Below, one piece after another: positions 8,424-16,399 of a stretch of 64,000 nt of DNA (position 1 is its first letter; the number at the start of each line of letters is the position of its first letter). The notes beneath the pieces were generated by a model that saw only the letters and a program-made list of their open reading frames with translations, was not told where the DNA came from and did not search any database. The DNA is taken from positions 1-64,000 of the forward strand of contig URJB01000009.1 of assembly GCA_900548145.1 (NCBI GenBank), read 5' to 3'. The position numbers and the translations under genes were made by a program. This DNA comes from an uncultured Eubacteriales bacterium. GTDB lineage: Bacteria > Bacillota > Clostridia > Christensenellales > Aristaeellaceae.

Positions 8424-10043
8424 TTAACGGTTGCCGGAACGGCCGCCGCCGTTGCCGCTTCCGCCGCCCCCGCCGGGGAAGCCGCCGCTGGGCATGTCGC
8501 CGCCGCTGGGCATACTGCCCATGTCGAAGCTCATACTGCCGAAGTCAAAGCCGCCATCCCGGCTGTCGGTGCTGGAAGAAGAGGCCTCCCGGGTAATGAG
8601 CACCACGTCGCCTTCGTCAAGACCGCTCAATACCTGCGCGTAGTTTTCATCAGACAGGCCCGTTTCCACCGTGGTGCGCACGCCGGGCTCGTCGCCGGAT
8701 GCGTCGTCGGACTGCAGCCAGACGTAGCTTTCGCCGCGGGAGGTGTTCAGCGCCGTCAGGGGCACCAGCAGCACGTCGTTTACTTCTTCGATGCGGATGG
8801 TGGCGGTGCCGTTCATGCCGAATTTCAGATTTTCGTCGCCGTCGATGGTCAGGGTCACGTTGTAGACCGTGACGCCGCCGTTGGGCGTGCCGATCTGGCT
8901 GACTTTGCTGACCACGGCGGAGTAGGTCTTATCCGTCAGCGCGTCCATGGCGATGTCAGCGTTCTGGCCTACCTGCACGTTGATGATGTCCAGCTCATCC
9001 ACGCTGACCACCATTTCCTTCTGGTCGCCTACATACAGAGAAGAAAGCGTGCTGTGGGCCTCCGCTTCCACGGCCGAGGGACTCACGATGGAAGAAACGA
9101 TGCCGTCCTCCGGGGCGGTGATCACGCCCGCCTCCAGCAGCGCCTTCATTTCCTTCAACTGCGCCAGCTGCTCCTGCTGGGTGGTGAGCAGAGCTTCGTA
9201 GGTGCCGCTAATGGGCACGTTGGTCAGGTAGCAGACCCGGTTGTTCTGCCATTTTTTCACATCCGTTTCCAGATAGACGGCCTGAATGTAGCCCTGTTCG
9301 CTGACAGTGAGCTGGTAGGGCATATGAATATGGCAGGAAGCCGTACCGATTTCTTCTTCTTTATAAGTGATCGTGACTTCGCCGCCCTCGGAACCATAAG
9401 CGTCGGAGAAAGTGATCGTTGCCACGCCGTCCGTAATGTCCGCTACGGTGCCGTCCGTATAGGAGCGGCCCGCCGTGACCTTTACCGTGTCATTGACGGA
9501 CATTCCTTCCGGCGCGGAAATTTCAGCCGTCATCAGGCCGTCCAGCGACAGAAGCGCGATGCAGCCTTTTTCGGTCATCACGTCCTGCAGGTACTGGCCC
9601 TTTTCGATGTAGACTTCCTTCACCCGGCCGTCCATGGGCATTTTGACGTAGGTGGTGGTGGAATAGCTGTCGCTCAGGGTCGCCAGTTCGCTGACGGTGG
9701 AGTCGAGCTCGTCCTGAAGGGTGTCGATGGCCGTCTGCAGGGCGGAGGTATCGACGGAAAGCAGCGCCTGACCCGCCGTGACGGTGTCGCCTTCCTCCAC
9801 CAGCGTCTCCGTGACGGTCACGCCGTAGTCAAGCGACACGTTTTCTGTCTGGCTGATGGACAGGGTGCCGGTGCCGGTCACGGTCTTGCTCAGATTGCCC
9901 CGGGTGATGGTATAGGGGGTCACCAGCGTTGCCGAGCCGGAGTCCGCCGGTTGAGCAACATACTTTTGATAAGCCTGCCAGCCAAAGTACCCCGCCGCGC
10001 CTAAAATGCACAGCGTCAGAATGATTGCGATCGCCTTTTTCAT
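8424..10043 (-). CDS. MacA-like periplasmic-adaptor-type (HlyD family) membrane fusion protein
   Basis: This 539-residue protein starts with a membrane anchor (MKKAIAIILTLCILGAAG), then a split lipoyl/barrel-sandwich domain around a coiled coil (VEEGDTVTAGQALLSVDTS, then an AQLKEMKALLEAG helix) and beta-barrel domains. The last 45 residues are rich in Gly, Met, Ser and Phe (FDFGSMSFDMGS, then a GGGGG run). ATG 10043 has GGGGAGG just upstream. As the first gene of the operon it links the MacB-like permease to the cell envelope. In Gram-positive bacteria such systems export antimicrobial peptides or drugs. The low-complexity tail is not part of the core fold. Confidence 0.88.
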   Translation of the reverse strand: MKKAIAIILTLCILGAAGYFGWQAYQKYVAQPADSGSATLVTPYTITRGNLSKTVTGTGTLSISQTENVSLDYGVTVTETLVEEGDTVTAGQALLSVDTSALQTAIDTLQDELDSTVSELATLSDSYSTTTYVKMPMDGRVKEVYIEKGQYLQDVMTEKGCIALLSLDGLMTAEISAPEGMSVNDTVKVTAGRSYTDGTVADITDGVATITFSDAYGSEGGEVTITYKEEEIGTASCHIHMPYQLTVSEQGYIQAVYLETDVKKWQNNRVCYLTNVPISGTYEALLTTQQEQLAQLKEMKALLEAGVITAPEDGIVSSIVSPSAVEAEAHSTLSSLYVGDQKEMVVSVDELDIINVQVGQNADIAMDALTDKTYSAVVSKVSQIGTPNGGVTVYNVTLTIDGDENLKFGMNGTATIRIEEVNDVLLVPLTALNTSRGESYVWLQSDDASGDEPGVRTTVETGLSDENYAQVLSGLDEGDVVLITREASSSSTDSRDGGFDFGSMSFDMGSMPSGGDMPSGGFPGGGGGSGNGGGRSGNR

Positions 10044-10253
10044 GGAATGCCTCCCCAAAAATGTTTTGAAGCGCTCCGGCGGCTGGGACGGCCGGTCAGT
10101 TCATGCTCTCAGCATACCGCGCCCGTCTTGGAAAATTCTGACGGCTGTGTGAAAGATAGGTGAAATCGAAAAAGAAATTTTGGAAAGCGGCGGGGCATAA
10201 GGCAAAACGCGCCCCTCATACCTTGGAAAAAGGAAAGAAGGGGGGAGTCTGCC

Positions 10254-11285
10254 ATGAATCATCAGCATCGAAGAAGCGTACTGGCCTGCGTGGGCGCGGT
10301 GATCGGCGCGGGTTTTGTTTCAGGACGGGAGATCTACAGCTTTTTCACCCGCTATGGGGCTGCGTCCTGGGGCCTGATCCTGCTGGCGGCGGTCACGATG
10401 GTGTTTCTGTGCGCACTGTGTATGCGGCGCGCACAGCAGGAAAATGCCGGCTGCTGGTGCGGACTGAAATGCTTTTCCGATACGAAGCTGGGCGCTTTGG
10501 CCCGGGGATGCGTCGCCATGCTGATGCTGGTGACAGGCGGGGCGATGGTTTCCGCTGCCGGTCATCTGGTGCAGCTGCTTTGGCCGTCCGAGTGGGCATA
10601 TCCATTGGGCGCGGCGGGCACACTGATTCTGGCGTGGATGCTGGGCTTTCGGGGCGTTGGCCCGCTGTCGGCGGTCAGCGGGTTTTTGACGGCGTTTTTC
10701 ATCGGCGTGATGCTGGTGCTGCTGCGCCGGCCGGGCATGGGGGAAAGCGTCGTGCAGGAGCAGACCCCGCCGGGCGGGCTGATCTTCGCGGCCATTCGGG
10801 CGGTGGCCTACGGCAGCATGAACATGACGGTCGCCATCGGCGTGACCTGCCGGGTCGAAAAGGGGGCGCGCGGATGCCGCTGCTGTGATCGCCGGGCCCT
10901 CATGACCGGCCTTGTGCTGACGGGACTTTTGTTCGGGGCCAACGCGCTGTACCTGCGTTTCCCCGGTCTGCAGCAGGAGGCTTTCCCGATCGTGAGGCTG
11001 TTCCGCGGCTTCCGGCGGACGGGGTATGTCGTCTGCGTGACGCTGTTGTATCTGGCGGTGTTGACCACCCTGACGGCGGTACTCTATGCCCTTCGGGACG
11101 ATCTGGGCAGCCGGGGCGTAAAGCCGCCGCTTTCCGACGCGCTGACCATGGGTCTTCCGCTGGCCGTTTCCGCCGTGGGGTTTGCGGGCATCGTGGACGG
11201 CCTGTATACGCCGGTGGGGCTGGGGTGTCTGGGACTGGTGTTTCTGCCCATGCTTTTTTCCGGCCGAAGTCCCCGGCGCACTTGA
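10254..11285 (+). CDS. YkvI-like integral membrane protein (APC superfamily)
   Basis: This 343-residue protein is almost entirely hydrophobic, with about ten predicted helices. It opens with VGAVIGAGFVSGREIYSFF, which matches the substrate-site motif of the YkvI family, a branch related to amino-acid transporters with an unwound first helix. The substrate is unknown. AGGAGG-like bases precede the ATG. It lies 69 bases upstream of the disaccharide phosphorylase, but a promoter sits at its 3' end, so the two need not share a transcript. In other spore formers relatives sit near sporulation genes, but no such link is proven here. Confidence 0.72.
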   Translation: MNHQHRRSVLACVGAVIGAGFVSGREIYSFFTRYGAASWGLILLAAVTMVFLCALCMRRAQQENAGCWCGLKCFSDTKLGALARGCVAMLMLVTGGAMVSAAGHLVQLLWPSEWAYPLGAAGTLILAWMLGFRGVGPLSAVSGFLTAFFIGVMLVLLRRPGMGESVVQEQTPPGGLIFAAIRAVAYGSMNMTVAIGVTCRVEKGARGCRCCDRRALMTGLVLTGLLFGANALYLRFPGLQQEAFPIVRLFRGFRRTGYVVCVTLLYLAVLTTLTAVLYALRDDLGSRGVKPPLSDALTMGLPLAVSAVGFAGIVDGLYTPVGLGCLGLVFLPMLFSGRSPRRT

Positions 11286-11333
11286 CAATCGTGCCGGAAT
11301 CGTTTACCATAATCCTGCAATACAAACGATTGC
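11282..11333 (+). promoter_or_regulatory. Promoter and possible operator of the GH65 phosphorylase
   Basis: TTGACA (11282-11287), a 17-base spacer and TACCAT (11305-11310) form the promoter. GCAAT (11317-11321) and ATTGC (11329-11333) form an inverted repeat around the expected start of transcription, where a LacI-type sugar repressor could bind. The -35 box overlaps the stop of the preceding permease gene. Confidence 0.5.
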
Positions 11334-11354
11334 GCCTGAAAGGAGAACGGATTC

Positions 11355-13613
11355 ATGGCATACGAGATCCATCCCTGGAAAGTGATCGAAACGGGCTTTG
11401 AGCCTGACAAAATGCGCCTTTCCGAAAGCCTGACCTCCACTGGGAACGGCTATATGGGAATGCGCGGCAATTTTGAGGAGGACTACAGCGGCGATACCCA
11501 TCTGGGCACCTATATCGGCGGCGTGTGGTTCCCGGACAAGACCCGCGTGGGCTGGTGGAAGAACGGCTATCCCCAGTACTTCGGCAAGGTCATCAACGCC
11601 GTGCGCCTGAACGGCATCCATGTGGAGATCAACGGCAAGCCGCTGGATCTGGCCAAGGCGGATGTGCTGGACTTCCGTCGGGAACTGGATATGCAGACGG
11701 GCATTTTTTCCCGCCATTTCACCCTGTGGACGCCCAACGGCAAGATCGAAGTGAAGGCGGAACGCTTTGTTTCGCTGGCCCAGAAGGAGCTGCTGGCGGT
11801 CAACTACTCCATCACGCCCGAGTTTGAAGCCGATATCGTCATGAAGCCCTATCTGGACGCCAATGTGCGCAATCTGGACAGCAACTATGACGAGACCTTC
11901 TGGGATATGCTGCAGGAGGAGCAGACCGAGGACGCACTGGCCCTTCTGACCAAGACGAAGGAGAATCCCTTCGGCGCACCCCGCTTCGCCGTGGCTGCGG
12001 GCCTGAGCTGCTGGTCCGATCAGCTGGAGCTGAAGGAGCGCAAGCTGGACGAAGGCTACGTGGAGCTGACTTACGCGGGCAAGGCCGCCGCCGGGGAAAC
12101 TGTTTCTCTGGAAAAGTTTGCCCTGTGCTTCACCGACCGGGATCACGAGGAAAACCTGCTGGTGACCATGGCGGTGAAGGCGGCCAGCCGCGCCCGGGAA
12201 ACGGGCTATGAAGACCTGAAGAAGGAGCACGTAGAAGCCTGGAAGCAGCGCTGGTCTACCTGCGATGTGACCATCGAAGGCGACGACGCGGCCCAGCAGG
12301 GCATCCGTTTCAACCTGTTCCAGCTGCTGAGCACCTACTCCGGCGAGGACGCGCGGCTGAACATCGGCCCCAAGGGCTTCACCGGCGAAAAGTACGGCGG
12401 CGCTACCTATTGGGACACCGAAGCCTACTGCCTGCCGGTCTACATGGCCGTGGCCGGGCAGGACGTGGCCCGTCAGCTGCTTCTGTACCGTTATTTGCAG
12501 CTGGACGGCGCGTATTTCAACGCCAAGCAGCAGGGCCTGAAGGGCGCGCTGTATCCCATGGTGACCTTTACCGGCATCGAGTGCCATAACGAGTGGGAGA
12601 TCACCTTCGAGGAGATTCACCGCAACGGCGCCATCGCTCACGCCATTTTCGACTACGCCACCTACACCGGCGACGAGGAATATCCCGTCAAGGAAGGACT
12701 GGACGTGCTGTGCGGCATCGCCCGGTTCTACACCGACCGCTGCCACTTCTCCAAGCGGAAGGGCAAGTACATGATCCACGGCGTGACCGGCCCCAACGAG
12801 TACGAGAACAACGTCAACAACAACTGGTACACCAACCGCATCGCAGCCTGGAGCATCGCCTATTTCCTCGAACAGGCCGAAAAGGCCGGGGAAGCCCGCC
12901 GGGCCGAGCTGAACATCACGCCCAACGAAATGGCCCATATGCAGGATGTGGTGGAAAGCATGTACTATCCCGAGGACAAGGAACTGGGCATTTTCGTTCA
13001 GCACGACACCTTCCTCGACAAGGACTTGGAGCCCGCCGCCGCGCTGCCCGCCGAGGAACGGCCCATCAACCAGCACTGGTCGTGGGATCATATCCTCCGC
13101 AGCTGCTACATCAAGCAGGCGGACGTGCTGCAGGGCCTGTATTTCCTCAATCACCTGTACGACACGGAGACCATCCGCCGCAACTTCGACTTCTACGAGC
13201 CCATGACCGTGCACGAGAGCAGCCTGTCTCCCTGCGTACACAGCATTCTGGCGGCCCAGCTGGGCTACCGGGAGAAGGCCGTGGAAATGTACCAGCGCAC
13301 CGCCCGCCTCGACTTGGACAACATCAACAACGACACCGTGGACGGCCTGCATATCACCAGCATGGCCGGCAGCTGGCTGTCGATGGCTCATGGCTTCGCG
13401 GGAATGCGCACCGTGAACGGCCTGAGCCTGAATCCCTTCCTGCCCGACTGCTGGAAGGGCTACGGCTTCCAGTTCCAGTACCGCGGCCGGGTCATCCGGC
13501 TGGACGTGAAGCCCGGCAAGGCCATCGTCCGTCTGCTGGAAGGCCAGTCCGTGGAAATGACCCTCTGCGGTGAAAAAGTCCTGCTGGAAAAAGAAACGGA
13601 ACACGCCATCTGA
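11355..13613 (+). CDS. Glycoside hydrolase family 65 disaccharide phosphorylase, probably maltose phosphorylase
   Basis: This 752-residue protein has the full GH65 layout: an N-terminal beta-sandwich (about 1-270), an (alpha/alpha)6 catalytic barrel (about 320-680) and a small C-terminal sheet. The catalytic acid is Glu482 in TGPNEYENN, and the phosphate site follows near HESSLSP. GH65 phosphorylases split maltose, trehalose or kojibiose with phosphate to give beta-glucose 1-phosphate. Overall resemblance is best to maltose phosphorylase. No beta-phosphoglucomutase lies beside it. AAAGGAG precedes the ATG. The enzyme is cytoplasmic, as no signal peptide is visible. Confidence 0.88.
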   Translation: MAYEIHPWKVIETGFEPDKMRLSESLTSTGNGYMGMRGNFEEDYSGDTHLGTYIGGVWFPDKTRVGWWKNGYPQYFGKVINAVRLNGIHVEINGKPLDLAKADVLDFRRELDMQTGIFSRHFTLWTPNGKIEVKAERFVSLAQKELLAVNYSITPEFEADIVMKPYLDANVRNLDSNYDETFWDMLQEEQTEDALALLTKTKENPFGAPRFAVAAGLSCWSDQLELKERKLDEGYVELTYAGKAAAGETVSLEKFALCFTDRDHEENLLVTMAVKAASRARETGYEDLKKEHVEAWKQRWSTCDVTIEGDDAAQQGIRFNLFQLLSTYSGEDARLNIGPKGFTGEKYGGATYWDTEAYCLPVYMAVAGQDVARQLLLYRYLQLDGAYFNAKQQGLKGALYPMVTFTGIECHNEWEITFEEIHRNGAIAHAIFDYATYTGDEEYPVKEGLDVLCGIARFYTDRCHFSKRKGKYMIHGVTGPNEYENNVNNNWYTNRIAAWSIAYFLEQAEKAGEARRAELNITPNEMAHMQDVVESMYYPEDKELGIFVQHDTFLDKDLEPAAALPAEERPINQHWSWDHILRSCYIKQADVLQGLYFLNHLYDTETIRRNFDFYEPMTVHESSLSPCVHSILAAQLGYREKAVEMYQRTARLDLDNINNDTVDGLHITSMAGSWLSMAHGFAGMRTVNGLSLNPFLPDCWKGYGFQFQYRGRVIRLDVKPGKAIVRLLEGQSVEMTLCGEKVLLEKETEHAI

Positions 13614-13636
13614 GTGCCTGAACCCACTTAAAACCG

Positions 13637-13699
13637 AACCTCAAACCGCCTCCCGCATAGGATGCTGTAAGGCATCATGGCAGGAGGCGGTTTTCATTG
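13637..13699 (+). promoter_or_regulatory. Putative sporulation promoter and hairpin-masked ribosome binding site of dpaA
   Basis: GGAGG (13683-13687) is followed nine bases later by the TTG start of dpaA. The loop of the surrounding hairpin contains GCATAGGATG (13655-13664), close to the sigma-K -10 consensus CATAnnnTA, with AACC (13637-13640) at roughly the right distance for the short sigma-K -35 element. A transcript begun downstream of that box would lack the 5' arm and leave the ribosome site free. The sigma assignment is inference from the Bacillus spoVF operon. Confidence 0.45.
13643..13694 (+). terminator. Hairpin after the GH65 gene, overlapping the dpaA ribosome binding site
   Basis: AAACCGCCTCC (13643-13653) pairs perfectly with GGAGGCGGTTT (13683-13693), giving 11 base pairs followed by T. 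A smaller inner hairpin, GATGC (13661-13665) with GCATC (13672-13676), fills the loop. It looks like the terminator of the GH65 transcript, yet its 3' arm is also the Shine-Dalgarno sequence of dpaA. Confidence 0.7.
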
Positions 13700-14554
13700 A
13701 GCTGGAACTGGTTGATCGCCGGAGGCGACAGGCGCGCCCTTCGGCTGGCGGAGAAGTTGAAACAAAATGGTTGGCAGGTGCAGACGCTGGGACTTTCGGA
13801 GGGGGATGAACAAACGGCGCGGCCTGAACAGGCGGACGCGATTTTGCTGCCCTATCCGTGGTCGGCCCGCGGCGGGCTGATCCCCACGCTGACGGGGCTG
13901 ACGCTCCACCCGGAAAACGTGCTGCGGCAGGCTTCGCCGGGAACGCTGGTGCTGGCGGGCGGCGGTCTGGAGGATACCCCGGCGATGAACGAGGTGCGCC
14001 GCCGGGAGCTGCGGGTGCGGCGATATCAGGACGCGCCCGGTTTTGCGGAAAGAAACGCGGCCATCTCTGCCGAAGGGGCGGTCTTTCACGCTATGGGGGA
14101 GACGGACGCTACGCTGGAAGGGCTGCCGGTGATGGTGCTGGGCTACGGCCTGTTTGGCCGGGAGACCGCCCGCCGGCTGAACGCGCTGGGCGCGCGCGTT
14201 ACGGTATTGGCCCGTCGGGAAGAAGCCCGGCAGCTGGCTCGGTCGGATGGGATGCGCGCCTGTCCCTTCGAAGCATTTATCGGATTTGCGGGGGAGACGA
14301 AGCTGCTGCTGAACACGGTACCCGCCCGGCTGCTGAACCGGGAACGGCTGTCGGCGCTGCCAAAGGACTGCGTGCTGCTGGAACTGGCCAGCACCCCCGG
14401 CGGCTTTGACCCGGAGGTGGCCCGAAGCTTGGGCCTGCGGCAGAGAAATTTGCCCGGGCTGCCCGGAAAATACGCCCCGGACGCGGCGGCGGACGCGCTG
14501 GAAGCGGCCTGCCGCTACTTTTTCCGACAGGAAACGGAGGGACGGACGCGATGA
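13697..14554 (+). CDS. dpaA: Dipicolinate synthase subunit A
   Basis: This 285-residue protein matches DpaA/SpoVFA, which with DpaB converts the dihydrodipicolinate pathway intermediate to dipicolinic acid, the calcium chelator of the spore core. An N-terminal domain is followed by a Rossmann domain with the nucleotide loop GYGLFGRETARR (about residues 150-161). It starts at TTG 13697, supported by GGAGG nine bases upstream. That site lies inside a hairpin. It overlaps dpaB by four bases (ATGA), so translation is probably coupled. Expression is expected in the mother cell late in sporulation, as in Bacillus. Confidence 0.93.
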   Translation: MSWNWLIAGGDRRALRLAEKLKQNGWQVQTLGLSEGDEQTARPEQADAILLPYPWSARGGLIPTLTGLTLHPENVLRQASPGTLVLAGGGLEDTPAMNEVRRRELRVRRYQDAPGFAERNAAISAEGAVFHAMGETDATLEGLPVMVLGYGLFGRETARRLNALGARVTVLARREEARQLARSDGMRACPFEAFIGFAGETKLLLNTVPARLLNRERLSALPKDCVLLELASTPGGFDPEVARSLGLRQRNLPGLPGKYAPDAAADALEAACRYFFRQETEGRTR

Positions 14555-15156
14555 AAAAGACCACCGTTGGCTTTGCCATGACGGGCTCCTACTGTACCTT
14601 CGAGAAAAATCTGGCCCAGATGGAAGAACTGGTTCGGCGCGGCTACGAAGTGCTGCCCATCTTGTCCTACAACGCCGGGGAGCTGGACACCCGCTTCATG
14701 ACCGCAGAGCACCTGCGGGAGCGGCTGGTGTCCATTACCGGCCATGAGCCCATCGACACCCTGCAGGCGGCGGAACCGCTGGGCCCGAAGAAAATGACCG
14801 ATCTGTACCTGATCTCGCCCGCGTCGGGCAATACGCTGGCAAAGCTGGTGAATGGAATTTACGATACGCCGGTGCTGCTGGGGGCCAAGAGCCACCTGCG
14901 CAACGAACGTCCGCTGGTGCTGGCCGTCTCCACCAATGACGGGCTGGGCATTGCCGCCCAGAATATCGGGCGGCTGATGGCGTGGCGCAGCGTATACTTT
15001 GTTCCCTTCCGTCAGGACGATCCGGTGAAAAAGCCCCGTTCGCTGGTGGCGGATTTTGCGCAGATTCCGAAAACGCTGGCTTCCGCCCTGTGCGGCGTGC
15101 AGCTGCAGCCCATGCTGGCACAGGAAAATCGTGTCGGGAATGGAGAAATTTTGTAA
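14551..15156 (+). CDS. dpaB: Dipicolinate synthase subunit B
   Basis: This 201-residue flavoprotein-like subunit belongs to the SpoVFB family. Visible features are the N-terminal TGSYCTFEK segment, the phosphate-binding SPASGNTLAKL region (about residues 90-100) and LAVSTNDGLG. It acts with DpaA in the mother cell to make dipicolinate. The ATG overlaps the dpaA stop. No dapA or dapG homologue follows, unlike the Bacillus operon. The length is normal for the family. Confidence 0.93.
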   Translation: MKKTTVGFAMTGSYCTFEKNLAQMEELVRRGYEVLPILSYNAGELDTRFMTAEHLRERLVSITGHEPIDTLQAAEPLGPKKMTDLYLISPASGNTLAKLVNGIYDTPVLLGAKSHLRNERPLVLAVSTNDGLGIAAQNIGRLMAWRSVYFVPFRQDDPVKKPRSLVADFAQIPKTLASALCGVQLQPMLAQENRVGNGEIL

Positions 15157-15161
15157 CAAAC

Positions 15162-15190
15162 TTGCAACAGAATGCGTTTTAAGGTAAAAT
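15162..15190 (+). promoter_or_regulatory. Promoter of the secreted protein/SpoIIIE unit
   Basis: TTGCAA (15162-15167), a 17-base spacer and TAAAAT (15185-15190) form a good sigma-A promoter just after dpaB, 48 bases before the next start. Confidence 0.6.
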
Positions 15191-15238
15191 AGTTTTGCAA
15201 ACTTTTTCACACCGATCGGGAAAGGGGGAGGACGGAGG

Positions 15239-16378
15239 ATGCATACAAGGCTGACAGCTCTTTTGCTGGTTCTTTTGATGGTTTCCGGAGTGGCCTTTAG
15301 CGAGGCGGAGACCGTAAAGATAGAGGAGATTTCCGCGGCGATGGGAGAAAGCAAGGTCTGCTATCCGCAGCTTTCCGGCCTCTCCGATCCGTCGGTGCAA
15401 AAGAAGATCAACGACGACGTAGTGCAGTCCGGCGATATCCCGTCCCTGCTGGTCAAGCTGACGACGGGCGGCAGTGTACAGGCCGATTATCAGTGCTTCT
15501 GGAATGAATGGGTCTTTTCTGCGCTGCTGACCGTGGAGGAGAAGCAGGCAGGAAGCCGCCGGGAACAGAGCGAGACGGCCCTGACCTACGATCTTTCCGA
15601 CGGCGAAAAGCTGACGCTGGATCGTCTCTTTTCCGACTCGGCGGAAGCCGTCCGTCAGATGGAAGCCATGGCCGAGACTTCCCTTGGCCGGGAAATGACC
15701 GAATATATGGACAACCGGGACGTGACCCCGCTGCCGAAGGCTTCCTTCACCATGGACGAATGGGGCATCACCTTTCACTATCCGGCCAGCCAGCTTTCTT
15801 TTGCCAGCGGCGCGGCGGGAGCGGTGCAGTTCTTTTATGACGAGCTGGACGGCCTGTGGCTCACGGATGAGGACAGCCTTCCGGCGAAAATGGGACTGCG
15901 GTCTGCTCAAATGACCGCCGACGAACAGAAAACGGCGGTCGCCGCAGCGGTGACGGCGGGCAGGCTGCCCATGCTGCCGGTGACGCTGGGCCAGCCAATG
16001 ACGGAGCTCGTGGAGGCGTACCGGCTGGTGCGCACCCCGGACGCTTTCCCCGGCGGACGGTACTTTCTGATGGAAGACCCGCTGTTCCGGGATATTTATC
16101 TCATTTCCGACGATATGCAGGCGGGCTACGACCATTCGGAGCTTCGGGGCGTTCAGCTTCGCCGGGGCTCTCTGTACGGCCTGAAGGTGGGGACGAGCCT
16201 CCGCACGGAGTGGCAGTCCTCCTTGGGCGAACCGGCGGAAGTGATCGTCATGACGGAAAGCATGGCTTATGATTATCAGCTTTCCGCCGGAAACTGCGAC
16301 GTCTACCGCTTCGGGGAACATGAACTGCGCCTGTACGCGGATGAAACGGGCGTTCTTGTCTGTATTCAACTGTGCTGA
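15239..16378 (+). CDS. Secreted protein of unknown function with a DUF3298/DUF4163-like N-terminal half
   Basis: This 379-residue protein has a clear signal peptide (MHTRLTALLLVLLMVSGVAFS). Residues about 30-220 follow the pattern of DUF4163 plus DUF3298 domains seen in PdaC and RsiV-type proteins (YPQLSGLSDPSVQKKIND, then LTYDLSDGEKLTLDRLF). The last 130 residues look like a separate small domain with a G-x-S-L-x-x-x-W-Q-x-S-L-G-E-P motif, similar to DUF4309-type modules. No catalytic residues are evident. It lies 21 bases before spoIIIE/ftsK, so it may be co-transcribed. A role at the cell surface is likely but unproven. Confidence 0.65.
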   Translation: MHTRLTALLLVLLMVSGVAFSEAETVKIEEISAAMGESKVCYPQLSGLSDPSVQKKINDDVVQSGDIPSLLVKLTTGGSVQADYQCFWNEWVFSALLTVEEKQAGSRREQSETALTYDLSDGEKLTLDRLFSDSAEAVRQMEAMAETSLGREMTEYMDNRDVTPLPKASFTMDEWGITFHYPASQLSFASGAAGAVQFFYDELDGLWLTDEDSLPAKMGLRSAQMTADEQKTAVAAAVTAGRLPMLPVTLGQPMTELVEAYRLVRTPDAFPGGRYFLMEDPLFRDIYLISDDMQAGYDHSELRGVQLRRGSLYGLKVGTSLRTEWQSSLGEPAEVIVMTESMAYDYQLSAGNCDVYRFGEHELRLYADETGVLVCIQLC

Positions 16379-16399
16379 GCATGGAGGAACCATCGATTC

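Noticed and set aside
11317..11333. CcpA cre site near the GH65 promoter
   Set aside because: It matches the cre consensus at too few positions. It is kept only as a simple inverted repeat.
11304..13604. 766-codon open frame antisense to the GH65 gene
   Set aside because: It mirrors the codon bias of the real gene, has low-complexity His/Val/Gly composition and no family likeness. Similar antisense frames at 26626-28593, 52305-54761, 56623-59373 and 36330-38054 were rejected for the same reason.
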